Origin: Epinephelus fuscoguttatus
Taxonomy: Eukaryota; Chordata; Actinopteri; Perciformes; Serranidae
NCBI RefSeq assembly: GCF_011397635.1
Contig: NC_064775.1
Span: 18,520,954 to 18,584,953 of the forward strand
Reading direction: 5' to 3'
DNA length: 64,000 nucleotides
A model generated the notes under the pieces. That model had not been told where the DNA came from. It was given only the letters and a program-made list of their open reading frames with translations, and searched no databases. This document shows, one piece after another, positions 35,345 to 46,812 of this stretch. Each line of letters begins with the position of its first letter. The first letter of the stretch is position 1. Position numbers and translations under genes: made by a program.

Positions 35345-35545
35345 GAGCGGGGGGGTTGCTATTGGAAAGGCTCCCTGAGCACTTTGGGATTCAGTGCCTT
35401 GCTCAGGTGCACCTCAGCAATGCCTAGGAGGTGAACTGGCACCTCTCCAGCCACCAATCCACACTCCATACTTGGACCACACAGGGACCTGAGCCGGCAA
35501 CCCTCCAGTTCCCAAGCCAAGTCCCTGTCAACTGAACCACCGCCA
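35345..35545 (-). repeat. SINE-like dispersed repeat
   Basis: The motif order GGATTCAGTGCCTTGCTCAG, CACCTCAGCAATGCC, CACACAGGGACCTGAGCCGG and CAACTGAACCACCGCC resembles a common fish repeat with a tRNA-like head when read on the minus strand. No coding content. Confidence 0.45.
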
Positions 35546-37293
35546 TCTGGGTTGTGAGTAAAAACGAGAAGTTGTCACGGCACATTGTAATTCATCCAAT
35601 TCAACACAACGCTTTAATGCTTATGATTCAAATAAGATTCAAAATGTTGATCAAAACAGGAATTATCGGAGTCTGACTCCATCAACATCTCCACGGCTTG
35701 TGCAAACCGTACACTTTTCCATCTGCGCCAGCATTTTCTTGCGGTTTGCAAGTGGCTATATTTCTGTAAAGAAAATCTTCTTCCAGTTCCCAGCAGATCT
35801 TTGTCTTTGTTTGTTTTTGGACGTGGCAATGCTGTTCTATTTCACTAGATGTGTAACACGGCCCCCTATCTTATAACAGTGAAAACACGGATTGCCGGAA
35901 TATTCCGTCAATGCTTAACTAATACAATATACAAATTGGTTCAGTGCCATGTAAAGTGGCAACACACTACAATGAGGGGGACCCCCAAACCAAATCCTGC
36001 TCAGGGTCTCAAAAAGTCTAGGGCCGGCCCTGCATAAAAATTGTATTTTTTATAAAAGTGATTACATAAGCTGTAGAAAGATGCATATAAAGTAACCAGA
36101 AAAATATTTAATGTATTATCATATGATTCAAAGAATGCAGCATTTTTGCAAGAAAAAATGTATCAACGTTGCCAATTAGTTTTCTGCTGATGGATTTATC
36201 TCTTGTGACACTTGCCTGCAGAAGCTGCAGTGTGAGCACAGATGGTCACAGCCCAAGAGAATCACAGCAGAGGTGTTTTTCCTATAAAGGTTAGGTAATA
36301 ACTGCAACAACTCACACATGCATGCAAAATAGTCGCGCGCACACACACAGGTGCATTCCCCAGATGTTGTCTTGGCGCTGATGCTACTTCTGTCAGCTGA
36401 TCATTGCATTCCTTTGTGTTTGTGTGTGTGTATAAACGTTTTCACGCTGCACTGGCTGAATAGTTGCATGTATTTTGCATTATTTTGTCTTCACTTAGGT
36501 ACGATGACAGTTTGTTTTAAGCCGCCCACCCTCATTGGAAAAGAAAGACCCTCTGCAATCAGTTTAAAACACAAAAGCCAGGCCTGACCACTAGCAATTA
36601 AGACTGGCACCCGTATCTGTAAGCAATGACATGCCTCTGTTCCTCATCGTTTGTTTATCAAGCGGTAGAGTCCCCCATCTGGAATCAGTCAGGAGAGGAA
36701 CACAGAGGAGAAATGGAAATTTGATTATTTTCAAAGCCAATCTGGAGGTGATAAAAGACTTGTGGCTCATCACCAAGCGGGGCCGGCTGTGGTTGTAAGT
36801 GTTGGCAAAGATGTTCAGAGGAACCAGCAGCATCCATCCTGAGGCAGGCAATCTTTGTTGCATGGGATTGTCATCAAGCGAGGAGGAGGAGGAGGTGTCT
36901 GAGGAGTTTTCATCAGAGTTCATGTACAGGATGAATGAACTCTGATGAGGAGGTGTCTGAGGAGTTTTCATCAGAGTTCATGCACAGGATGAATGATTGA
37001 TGATGATTTAGGATGTCGAGTCGAGGAGATATTTATTGTCGAACCATCCAAATACACACACACAGTAGGATGAAATATCGTTCTGTCAGTCACATGTTGC
37101 AACAATAAGACAAAGCAGGGAAACAGTACAAAGTAATAGAGAATGTGCAAATATGCAAAGTTAGAACTCAGTGAAGAGCAATGCATTTTATGACAGCCAA
37201 CACCCATGGTCCTTTTGGTTCTGGCGACACACAACAGAGAGCTACACGGTGGCGATGGAAACCCCAGCCATCACTACTGATAGGCTGGTAAAA
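35546..37293. other. No gene recognised
   Basis: A 71-codon basic minus-strand ORF at 35614-35829 has no recognised family. Otherwise short ORFs and simple tracts (CACACACACA near 36331). Confidence 0.45.
36892..36999 (+). repeat. Tandem duplication, 58-bp unit
   Basis: GAGGTGTCTGAGGAGTTTTC and the following ACAGGATGAATGA recur with a 58-bp offset (36892 and 36950) and one or two differences. It lies in a GAGGAG-rich purine stretch. Confidence 0.8.
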
Positions 37294-37295
37294 TA

Positions 37296-37565
37296 CAGTA
37301 CAGGCCAAAAGTTTGGACACACCTTCTCATTCAATGCGTTTTCTTTATTTTCATGACTATTTACATTGTAGATTCTCACTGAAGGCATCAAAACTATGAA
37401 TGAACACATGTGGAGTTATGTACTTAACAAAAAAAGGTGAAATAACTGAAAACATGTTTTATATTCTAGTTTCTTCAAAATAGCCACCCTTTGCTCTGAT
37501 TACTGCTTTGCACACTCTTGGCATTCTCTCCATGAGCTTCAAGAGGTAGTCACCTGAAATGGTTT
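37296..37565 (+). repeat. Left 270-bp TIR of the DD38E element
   Basis: Inverse of 38652-38921 with one mismatch (ACCTTCTC here against inverse ACCCTCTC). Its inner ~107 bp is an inverted copy of the 3' end of the transposase gene. Confidence 0.95.
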
Positions 37566-37708
37566 CCACTTCACAGGTGTGCCTTATCAGGGTTAATTAG
37601 TGGAATTTCTTGCTTTATCAATGGGGTTGGGACCATCAGTTGTGTTGTGCAGAAGTCAGGTTAATACACAGCCGACAGCCCTATTGGACAACTGTTAAAA
37701 TTCATATT

Positions 37709-38758
37709 ATGGCAAGAACCAATCAGCTAACTAAAGAAAAACGAGTGGCCATCATTACTTTAAGAAATGAAGGTCAGTCAGTCCAGAAAATTGCAAAGAC
37801 TTTAAATGTGTCCCCAAGTGGAGTCGCAAAAACCATCAAGCGCTACAACGAAACTGGCACACATGAGGACCGAGCCAGGAAAGGAAGACCAAGAGTCACC
37901 TCTGCTTCTGAGGATAAGTTCATCCGAGTCACCAGCCTCAGAAATCGCAAGTTAACAGCAGCTCAGATCAGAGACCAGATGAATGCCACACAGAGTTCTA
38001 GCAGCAGACCCATCTCTAGAACAACTGTCAAGAGGAGACTGCGCAAATCAGGCCTTCATGGTCAAATAGCTGCTAGGAAACCACTGCTAAGGAGAGGCAA
38101 CAAGCAGAAGAGATTTGTTTGGGCCAAGAAACACAAGGAATGGACATTAGACCAGTGGAAATCTGTGCTTTGGTCTGATGAGTCCAAATTTGAGATCTTT
38201 GGTTCCAACCGTGTCTTTGTGAGACGCAGAAAAGGTGAACGGATGGATTCCACATGCCTGGTTCCCACTGTGAAGCATGGAGGAGGAGGTGTGATGGTGT
38301 GGGGGTGTTTTGCTGGTGACACTGTTGGGGATTTATTCAAAATTGAAGGCACACTGAACCAGCATGGCTACCACAGCATCCTGCAGCGACATGCCATCCC
38401 ATCCGGTTTGCATTTAGATGGACGATCATTTATTTTTCAACAGGACAATGACCCCAAACACACCTCCAGGCTGTGTAAGGGCTATTTGACCAAGAAGGAG
38501 AGTGATGGAGTGCTGCGGCAGATGACCTGGCCTCCACAGTCACCGGACCTGAACCCAATCGAGATGGTTTGGGGTGAGCTTGACCGCAGAGTGAAGGCAA
38601 AGGGGCCAACAAGTGCTAAACACCTCTGGGAACTCCTTCAAGACTGTTGGAAAACCATTTCAGGTGACTACCTCTTGAAGCTCATGGAGAGAATGCCAAG
38701 AGTGTGCAAAGCAGTAATCAGAGCAAAGGGTGGCTATTTTGAAGAAACTAGAATATAA
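37709..38758 (+). CDS. Tc1-like transposase (DD38E), 349 aa
   Basis: Cuts and reinserts its own element at TA sites in the nucleus. I choose the ATG at 37709 because the protein then begins MARTNQLTKEKRVAI, the usual start of the paired-like DNA-binding domain; the frame stays open 33 codons upstream. The HTH region spans residues 5-115, with KGRPR at 58-62 between the two subdomains. The catalytic triad is D157 (WSDES), D246 (QQDNDPKH) and E285 (NPIEMVW), with a glycine-rich loop at 191-199. The length of 349 fits the ~340 of the family. No stop or frameshift interrupts it. The 3' end lies in the right TIR, so the TIR sequence there is also under coding constraint. Confidence 0.95.
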   Translation: MARTNQLTKEKRVAIITLRNEGQSVQKIAKTLNVSPSGVAKTIKRYNETGTHEDRARKGRPRVTSASEDKFIRVTSLRNRKLTAAQIRDQMNATQSSSSRPISRTTVKRRLRKSGLHGQIAARKPLLRRGNKQKRFVWAKKHKEWTLDQWKSVLWSDESKFEIFGSNRVFVRRRKGERMDSTCLVPTVKHGGGGVMVWGCFAGDTVGDLFKIEGTLNQHGYHSILQRHAIPSGLHLDGRSFIFQQDNDPKHTSRLCKGYLTKKESDGVLRQMTWPPQSPDLNPIEMVWGELDRRVKAKGPTSAKHLWELLQDCWKTISGDYLLKLMERMPRVCKAVIRAKGGYFEETRI

Positions 38759-38921
38759 AACATGTTTTCAGTTATTTCACCTTTTTTTGTTAAGTACATA
38801 ACTCCACATGTGTTCATTCATAGTTTTGATGCCTTCAGTGAGAATCTACAATGTAAATAGTCATGAAAATAAAGAAAACGCATTGAATGAGAGGGTGTGT
38901 CCAAACTTTTGGCCTGTACTG
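38652..38921 (-). repeat. Right 270-bp TIR of the DD38E element
   Basis: Pairs with 37296-37565 at 269 of 270 positions and contains the stop codon and last ~35 codons of the transposase. Confidence 0.95.
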
Positions 38922-39061
38922 TATATGTAACTGCTCACCTGAATTGCATCTCCTAAAGTAGAGAGCTGGACTGGGTGCTGCTCCAATAAGGCTCAGATAC
39001 TCAACAAGGAGGTGGGGTGGGCAGTGCCAAGCTGGAATCAATGTTATACAAGGGACTTGGC

Positions 39062-39184
39062 CAACCTGGTCTCCCGGTGGGTCGGTGTATGGGTCCAACA
39101 ACCACTGACTTTTACCCAGGATGTCTGTATTCGCTTCCTGTGAGATTGTGAAGCCAAACCTTGTTCTTTTTTCCTGAACCTAAT

Positions 39185-39218
<34 letters not shown>

Positions 39219-39490
39219 GGCAAAACGCAACCGCGTGCATCTATTGTCGAAAGGAGAAAAAACATTCATTTGCAATGTTGGGTATATTTTGAAAGAGGCT
39301 GTATGCAAACTGTACATTTCTTGTGAAAACTGAAGTATATTTTGAAAACAGACAATGCACGTAACAGGCTGAACTTGACATGGCACCCCAGAACATCAAC
39401 AAATGCACCCAGGGTACCTTGCATGTCGTATCTTGCCGTGGAAAATCCATGACCAAACGTTGATATGTCACGAAGTGAAAGTGTGTTGAT
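39062..39490 (+). repeat. Dispersed repeat R4, copy 2, with (GT)n
   Basis: Matches 20750-21205 (GGGTCCAACAA, TGAAAGAGGCTGTATGCAAA, ACTTGACATGGCACCCCAGA, GTGTGTTG). A (GT)n microsatellite of about 15 units lies at 39188-39217, where copy 1 has unrelated sequence. Confidence 0.65.
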
Positions 39491-39767
39491 TGGGCATATG
39501 GGAAAAGACATTAAAGCAGTAGTTAGTAACTTTCATAACAATATATACATATATTTTTTTAATGTGCTAAATCTGTCACTAAATCCTGACAATAGTACAT
39601 GCTTTCTTATAGTGTTTCTAATAGCATTTGCTAGAATTTACCACGCTGTCAGTCATGTCAATCCCTGCTCCTGAACTTTGATCAAACTGTCAAACTAGGT
39701 AGTGCTGATCAAATATAAATCAAGATTCTGTTATTGCATTGCATTTCTAAATCTAAATGTTTTCAGG

Positions 39768-39900
39768 AACATATTTTAGTGTACTGTTTAGCTGTAAAAT
39801 GAGAAAGTTTGTGACCTGGCTGCCATGCTGAAAACAGCACCACCCACTGGCTGGAGCAACCTTTCTCATTTTACAGCTAAACAGTACACTAAAATATGTT
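39768..39900. repeat. Perfect 40-bp inverted repeat
   Basis: 39768-39807 and 39861-39900 are exact inverse copies separated by 53 bp. Outside them, more diverged arms near 39690-39730 and 39935-39985 (motifs AAACTAGGTAGTGCTGATCA / TGATCAACACTGCTTAGTTT) extend the foldback. Confidence 0.9.
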
Positions 39901-40099
39901 TCTGACAGCATTTTAGGTGAGAAATAAGCATTGTAGCAACAGAATTTTGATTGATATTTGATCAACACTGCTTAGTTTGACACACTGACCACAGTTCAGA
40001 GCAGTGATTGACATGATTGACAGCTGTGTTAGAGACTCCTTGGCTTTGATTGGGTGTTTTCCTTCAGTTGTGGTAAATTCTTGCAAATGCCATTAGAAA

Positions 40100-40688
40100 C
40101 AATGGTTCTCAACTGGTGGTGTACCATGATGCCAATCAAGATGTGCCGTGGGATTTTGTGATAACCACACATTATTATTGCAGTATTCAGCTGGGCTTGA
40201 ACAAAAAGTTATGAATGAATTTTTAATTGACTGTATCAGTATGTTGTGTGCACCCGTTACCTAAAAAAGAGACAAACTCTAGTTAAAAAATGTAATTTAA
40301 TTAAATTTAATTCAAAAAGCGTTAGCGCATGGGAATTGTAAGTGTGTGACCCATCAAAAGCTCTGATTGGCAGCCAGTGTGCAGGATGATAACAATTAAA
40401 AGGTGAAAGTTGTGAGTGGGACAATGGATCGCTTTATTGTACGGAGGAGATTGCAACAAAGCCCCAGTGAAGACGACCTACCCCAAAACAAAAGAAAAAA
40501 AAAAACTGTCAGTAGACAGTATCACAAAACCTACCTGTCTTATTTTTTTCCTATTTGTCTGATGTCATGATAAGAGTGATAACACAAGTTACAGAAGATA
40601 TTGTGCACAGATAATAAATATAGGTGTGCCTTGAGATTTTGGCTTGTCCTTTGATGTGCCTGGGGCATTAAAAGTTTGAAAATCACTG
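40100..40688 (+). mobile_element. Non-autonomous hAT (Charlie-like) element
   Basis: The ends CAATGGTTCTCAAC and the inverse of GTTTGAAAATCACTG match the hAT consensus CAGTGGTTCTCAAC well. The interior carries only the first 48 codons of a transposase-like ORF. No 8-bp duplication was found. It is inserted in the TTAA element at 39511-41567. Confidence 0.7.
40424..40570 (+). pseudogene. N-terminal remnant of a hAT transposase
   Basis: A 48-codon frame starts MDRFIVRRR, has an acidic stretch (SEDDLP), then a lysine-rich segment (KRKKKTVSRQYHKTYLSY), then a stop. This is the beginning of Charlie-like hAT transposases and of host genes derived from them (from memory). No downstream domain remains. 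Confidence 0.6.
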
Positions 40689-41567
40689 CCACAGAATACG
40701 CCAGGAATGAGACCTAAAACCCAGACATGAGTTAGCATTTTAGCACTTCTGGTCTTCTGTCATGTAATTAACATCATATTATGCATGCATACTCTTATTG
40801 TTATGGCCCTCCAGTAGATGGAGACATGAAACAGAATACTTTTTAATGTATGTAATATTCATTTGTTGTGCAAATAATAAAAAGTATGTAGGTCGATTTT
40901 AATATTTCATTTTAAAGCCAGTATCTGCTGACATCAATCACATGCCAATATTAGTGTGCGTCCCTACTTTACGGTCTTATTATGGTGGTGATGTTAGGTC
41001 AGGCAACCGTAGAGTAGTTAGTTTATAGCCTAAAATTAGCTTTTTACTTCTGGCGATTGCATTTAGGCTTCAATAATCATGGAAGTAGTGTTCATTTGTG
41101 AAGGTTATGTTGCTGAGCAAAATGTGTAAGTATCATAAACATTTGTTTACCACAGAGCTTATTTTTGACAATAATTCAAAATCCAATGGAAAATTCCCAT
41201 AGGCTTTATAAGGAGGGACCCAGTGCAATAGTTTATTTGCCATTTGCAGTAATATACCTCATTGGAAAACAATTGCAAGAGTTCACATTTAAGACATAAG
41301 GGACCATAAGACAAACATTAAAATGAATAAATAATACAAACAGGTAGGTACATAACAAGGACAATGCCCCCAGCGACACGGCCACATCATCTAAATGGTA
41401 ACTTCAGTGTCAGCTTACAGATAAACTTCATCCTTGGGGTACTCTATTGTGAGGGGGCAGAGGAAGATGATTTTTTTTCATAAATTATCCCTCTCATGTC
41501 AGGATTTAGTGACAGTTCCAGCAAAAATGACAGAGTTATTTTTATAAGTTACCAACTACAGCTTTAA

Positions 41568-42228
41568 TAAACACAGACACAGGAGTGGTTTCCAGCTGCA
41601 GCTGTAATAACAGCACATTTGCCATCACTTGTGAGAGGAACTTAGGCATAACAATGGAAATATTAAAGTGGAGTCGTTTTAACCACTGCTATTTAAAAAC
41701 AAACACCATGTTTGTGTATTCAATACCACAGGCAGGCAGACATTCCTTATTGGCAGCAAGGTACACAACATATTTTTAAATGATTAATGTTTCGCCAGTT
41801 TGTGGTGCTGGTAGCATTTTATTATTCTCTATTCTCTATGTATAATGGTTTTGACTCAGTTTCACAAGATTCAGTATGAAGAAACTCCTAATTCTGGACT
41901 CACAGTTGTGGGATCACTTTGTAAACTTAATATAATTGGGCACAGGTAGAATTTGTCATAGCATATGGGCACAGTAGTAGTTGTTGCAGTAATTTATTTT
42001 GGTCCTGATTCACAGTTTTCCCTTAGAGAATACACATTAAGAGGAATAAATAGCAATAAGGTATTAAATTAAAGAGACAAAACAAATTAAAAGGGAAAAA
42101 AGGATATTAACAATATAGAATTAATAAAAGGTGTATGCTGAAACTTATTGTACCTACCATTTTTAGATATATTTTTCTTTAAAGAAACCCTTTTATTACT
42201 TGGTTTAGGCAACACAAAAACATATACA
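41568..42228. other. No gene recognised
   Basis: AT-rich sequence with short ORFs only. Confidence 0.45.
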
Positions 42229-42420
42229 CATCTCTCTGTAGTTTTGTGTATATTTCTCATCATTTTTTGTCTGTTCGTAGTTGTTTTGTGTCTTTTTGTA
42301 GTCATTTTGGAGTCTCTTTGTGGTTGATTTATCCCTTTTTCTAAGTCTGTGTGAGTCTCTTTGTGTCTCTTTACAGCTGTTTTGCATCTCATTTTATGTG
42401 TCTTTGTGGTCCGGTTGGTG
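42229..42420 (-). repeat. Degenerate tandem repeat, ~24-bp unit
   Basis: Units of the type GTGTCTCTTTGTAGTCATTTT recur about eight times with drift. The flank continues with CTGGGGACTCTGCC / CCCCTGGGCCTCTGCC, a combination I recognise as a common fish repeat. The lysine/threonine-rich ORF read across it on the minus strand is an artefact. Confidence 0.7.
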
Positions 42421-43374
42421 CATGTGTCTTCAAGTGACATTTTGCAGGTGAAGGCCTGGGGACTCTGCCACTCTGGACCCCTGGGCCTCTGCCAGGTTGG
42501 CCCGTTTAGCAATCTATCCATGAATAAAACGATACAGACTGTTAGATATTGAACAAAAAGTTGAAACACTGTCTCAAAAAGCAGCAAAAATCTGGTAAAG
42601 AAAAATAGACCTGATTCCAGCAAAGACCCAGTGGTTAATAATGTCCTTAACCCTTACCTTTGAGTCTTTGAGACATTAGGTCTGATGAAGCTCTGAAGCT
42701 GCATCCAACTTCCCAAACGAGCTCTGCTACTCATGCATCTCGTCCAGTAAATGGAATAGGATGTGTTTTTGTCTACCTCATCTCTGTGAGCCATGAAGAC
42801 TTGACGTATCCTTGGAGGTTGGAGGAAACATGTGTTTCAAAGCGCCCGTCTGTCCTCCTTGTTTTGCTGACTTCTTGTTTTTACAGAGGTCGTCTCGTTT
42901 CCTCGCCAAGCATATGTTCCCTTTTTAGTCTGCAGAGAATAGGTTTCATTGTAGGAGTGTAAGGAGTTTTGACCACAGCGATGATCAGTTTAACATCCCC
43001 ATGTGTGAAATCATGTTCAGTTTAAAAGATCAATACATGCAGATCGATCCCTTGCTGGTTTTATATCTGAAAAAGATGTTTAACAAATGATTTGCTCTGG
43101 TGCTGGGGTTTGGGAAAACATACAAAAAAGCTGTTTAGTCTGGTTGTAATAGCTGTATGTGGCACTGAAACACTTAAACGACCAAGTTTTAGTCAGTTGA
43201 CAAGCTGTTTTCAATTTAAGCTTTTAAAATGTCTGCCTGTAACTTTTTATTGCCCAGTTTCTCTACAAAACATTCATTAGGAATTTAAAAGCACACAGTT
43301 AGTCCCTTTCTCTAAGGCCCCCCATATATCTTGGCCTTCTTACAGTGACAGTGACAGCTCCAAGGTTGAGCTGG
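42421..43374. other. No gene recognised
   Basis: Short ORFs only; the first 100 bp belongs to the repeat ending at 42420. Confidence 0.45.
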
Positions 43375-44175
43375 CAGCCCAGTCGCCAGTATAAAATTTT
43401 GGCACTGTATGTTTCTGCAAACCACGGATATGTTATATTTGTACATTTCATATGTATGACATAGTTCACAGTACACGTATATGAGCTGAGTTTGTCATCA
43501 GGGTGAGATAGCTGCCAAACAGCTGCCAAGCAGCAAACCACTGTTCAAGACCAACAAAAGCTGGTATTTTTAAACAACAGTTTGGGACATGTCAAGTTGT
43601 GTTTGTAGCATTAAAAGTCTATGTTTTTGAACAACAGTTTGAGACAGCTGTGTTTGTAGCAACAAAAGCAGGCATTCTTTAATCAACAGTTTGGGATATG
43701 TTCAGTTGTGTTTCTTGCATCAAAAGCAGGTGTAATTTAACAACAGTTTGAGACATTTCCAGCTGTGTTTGTAGCAACAAAAGCAGGCATTTTTTGAAGA
43801 AAGGTTTGGAACATGTCAAGTTGTGTGTGAAGCAACAAAAGCAGGTGTTTTTTAGTAACAGTTTGGGACATGTCCAGCTGTGTTTGTAGCATTAAAAGTC
43901 TATATTTTTGAACAACAGTTGAGGGCATGTTCAGTTGTGTTTCTAGCATCAAAAGCAGGTGTAATTTAACAACAGTCTGGGACATGTTCAGTTGTGTTTG
44001 TAGCAACAAAAGCGGGTGTTTTAGTAACAGTGTACTACATGTGCATGTTAACCACAGTGTTATCACAGTAAAAATGTTAAATTTGTAACCTAAAGTTTCA
44101 TTGTAGTCATTACATGTGAAAGGTTCAAATGTGCATGGTTTGCAGAAATGTGCAGTGCCAGCGTTTTACTGGTTA
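43375..44175. mobile_element. R1 element, copy B, with minisatellite
   Basis: The left end (CAGCCCAGTCGCC, then TTGGCACTGTATGTTTCTGC) and right end (ATGGTTTGCAGAAATGTGCA, then GTGCCAGCG) are inverse to each other. The internal block GCCAAGCAGCAAACCACTG precedes the tandem array at 43553-44040. The array is inverted relative to copy A. There is no credible protein. Confidence 0.7.
43553..44040. repeat. ~57-bp minisatellite inside R1 copy B
   Basis: About eight units follow the pattern GCAGGTGTTTTTTAACAACA, GTTTGGGACATGTCCAGCTG, TGTTTGTAGCAACAAAA. Units with GTCTATNTTTTTGAACAAC occur twice, followed by similar neighbours, so a higher-order period is visible. The 109-codon minus-strand ORF across it (repeating QLDMSQTV-type blocks) mirrors the array. 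Confidence 0.9.
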
Positions 44176-46598
44176 ATTCTTTAAATCTAATTGATTAGAT
44201 GATGATAATTGTTTATTGATTTCTGCTTTTGTTTTATAATAAATCTTTTTATTTTGGATTGTAGTGAAACAGGCTGAGGGAAAATATGGGCCTATTACTG
44301 TTTGGCTTTAAAATGTAAAATATAATATGATAGAGTGTATGATATAATATAAATACTATTCTGCTGCTGTGGATATTGAATTGATGAACAGTGAAACAGA
44401 TCAGAGGTTAGTTACAGAGTGTACAGACTTTACAGTCTCACAGGTGGACTGCCTGCAGGCTCTGTCCATGGTGCTGGATCTATACATTGTTTACAGTATC
44501 TTTTACTTATAGAGTCCTCTGAGTTCACTGGGATGGGTGTGATGGAAATAACTAACTGTGGTCTTAAAATAATCATTAGGTCCTTCATGTGAGGTTTTCT
44601 TTATTGTGAATTTACTGTGTAAAGATAGTACATTTGCAGTGTTGTGACAAAAAAAAACTCCCTTATGTTTGATATGTTCCCTTGTAAATTCTGCTCCTTT
44701 CTGTGTATCTGTATTTTCACATTCTCATTCACACTTTTATTTTGTTATCATTTTAAAAACACCAGACAAGTTGAACATTTTTGCCTTAGACTTTTCAGTT
44801 CTCTTACAAAACCAAGTATAAAAGCTGAGGATGTTTCCTCCCTATACAGGCTGCAAAAGTACAGTTTTATAACTTTACAGTTCTATTATTATTATTTTTA
44901 ATACCTCCTTCCCTACATTCCTCAGGGAAAGAGGTGTGTCTCAGCATAACTGTATCAAGGCCAAAATATGTCTACCAGGTGGAGATGGCAGCTCAGTGTT
45001 ACAAACCCCAGGCCTCTGCGAAAGGTCACCACCGGACATTCATCGAAGCTGACATTCATATTTTCACAGGGCCCAGCAGGGCTGCAGCTAACACCAGGCT
45101 GGATCCCGTGCATGGCCGCCGTCCCACTCATGCCTTGGAAAAGCGACCTAAAAAGTGACCTGAAGTGAGGGGAAGTAGAGGAGCAGACGAAGGAGGCGCA
45201 GGCCAGAGGGAGCGACGACCTTGAGTTTGAGAGGAGGAGAAATCTGAGAGTAAGAGAATTTGTTGTTTTGCATGGTGGAACCTGTGGCTGTAAAGTGACC
45301 ATAAAAAACATAAAAGAAAGTACAGTTCTGTTGATTTCTGCTATTTGGTACAAAATGCAGTTCATGTAAATTCACCAGAATGCGGGAAATTAAGTGTTTA
45401 ATACTCAACATTTTTCTTGCTGAGGACCCCAAACCCCCCGTTTCATGTGTCCCTCCCAGTGTTTAAATGAAACCTACACCCTTGTCTTTAACACACTAAT
45501 TGTGCAGATGAACTACACAGATTAGGAATAGTGTGCTAAAAATACTGTACAGTAGACACATTGGGTCTGACACTACTTTACTTGCTTTTTTAGTAATTGC
45601 CCAGAAAAATGTGAGCAAGTCTTGTTTCCAAAAACTTTGATCTCTTTGGTACTGTTTCAGGGCATACAAATACCATGGCGGAGGAAAACATACATTCACC
45701 CATCACTGTTTGTTTTCACACTGTGCTCTTGGCAACACTTAGCCAATCTCTTTAGCACAGACATGTTTAAAGGATTGAGGATTATGTTCAAAAGTGACCA
45801 CGTCCCCTGCGGGGCCTCTTAATTACGATATATGTTTTAGCAGCATGTGCTTCGTGTAATTCACCTCAAGGATATGAGACTCTGAGGCTTTTACATAGTA
45901 TGTTTGAATAGATGTGTAAACAAGGGGAAGGACGGACAAGAGGCAGTGGAGGGGTCTTGTTTCTTTTTTGGTTTGACCACAGTGGGTTTCATACTTTCAG
46001 TCAGCTGTAAGATCGAAGAGCACAGCCTGCTGGTCGTAGACTAACATGATGGCTGCTTTTAGGTTAAATGGTGTGTACAGTGAATGTCCTAGTGGTTATA
46101 GCAGCATACTACAGACTACAGGATTTCTTACCTAGCTCTTATTTCTGCCTTACTGGAGTGTGAATGATTAACTTCAGCGACCTCAAGTGGTGAGAGAAGG
46201 AACATCAGCAACCATTTAAATGGAAATCAGAAAGATTTCATTACAAACTGAAGGTCTGAAGTTTGAAAGATACTATCCTGGTGCATTATGGGAAGTGTAG
46301 GATCTAGGATACTGTTAAAACTGTGTTATGTTCACCTACAGTAAAAGGTCTGTTATGGCTGCACTGAATTTTCTGTAACGGCAGTTAACGTGTGTTGAGA
46401 TGCTGTGAAGCCTGTCAGTCAATACTAACAGTGATTTGTGTGAGTTAACCACCCATAATTGGCAGACGTTTGAGGATGGGGCTGTTATTCCTCTAGTTTT
46501 GTGTGTGTGTGTAGCCAAGGAGCAGGAGCTGTTGAAGTTGCTGCTAAAGCAGACAGGTTTGTTGTTTTGCCACTGGCCGTGGCCCACAGTAGCCTGTG
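44176..46598. other. No gene recognised
   Basis: Short ORFs, the longest 136 codons (minus 44955-45365) without domain features. AT-rich tracts such as TTATTATTATT near 44884. Confidence 0.45.
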
Positions 46599-46741
46599 TT
46601 AAAGGGCCAGTGTGTAATATTTGGCATGGTTTATTGTCAATCTGAATCTGAATCTTAATATTCTACCCATTAATATGTTTATACAAGTGTATAATCGCTA
46701 TAAAATAAAATTCGTTTGGTTTTCATAGCCTTATAATTATG

Positions 46742-46746
<5 letters not shown>

Positions 46747-46796
<50 letters not shown>

Positions 46797-46812
46797 ATAT
46801 GTATATATATAG
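46747..46812. repeat. (AT)n microsatellite
   Basis: About 23 AT dinucleotides to 46792, continuing as TGTATATGTATATATATA. Confidence 0.95.

Larger units (their letters stand above)
37296..38921 (+). mobile_element. Apparently intact Tc1/mariner element, DD38E type
   Basis: This 1,626-bp element is flanked by TA dinucleotides (37294-37295, 38922-38923) and starts CAGTACAGGCC. The terminal inverted repeats are 270 bp each (37296-37565 and 38652-38921) and differ at a single position by my base-by-base comparison. The transposase ORF is uninterrupted, and its last ~35 codons lie inside the right TIR. The near identity of the TIRs and the open frame suggest a recent insertion. The spacing of 38 residues between catalytic Asp and Glu matches the DD38E (Intruder) group as I recall it. 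Confidence 0.95.
39511..41567. mobile_element. TTAA-flanked element with nested hAT element
   Basis: TTAAAGCAGTAGTTAGTAAC at the left and the inverse of GTTACCAACTACAGCTTTAA at the right form the termini, with TTAA at both edges (39511-39514, 41564-41567). A second shared block, TGTCACTAAATCCTGACA, follows inward on both sides. I recognise the ends as a common teleost family. The interior is interrupted by a hAT-like element at 40100-40688. Confidence 0.7.

Noticed and set aside
38062-38612. Minus-strand ORFs opposite the Tc1 transposase
   Set aside because: Antisense shadows of a well-supported transposase frame.
42087-42623. 178-codon minus-strand ORF as a gene
   Set aside because: Its middle is the 24-bp tandem repeat; the rest has no recognised features or splice support.
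43737-44066. 109-codon minus-strand ORF with internal repeats
   Set aside because: The protein repeat has the period of the 57-bp minisatellite; no domain is present and the frame is not kept in copy A.
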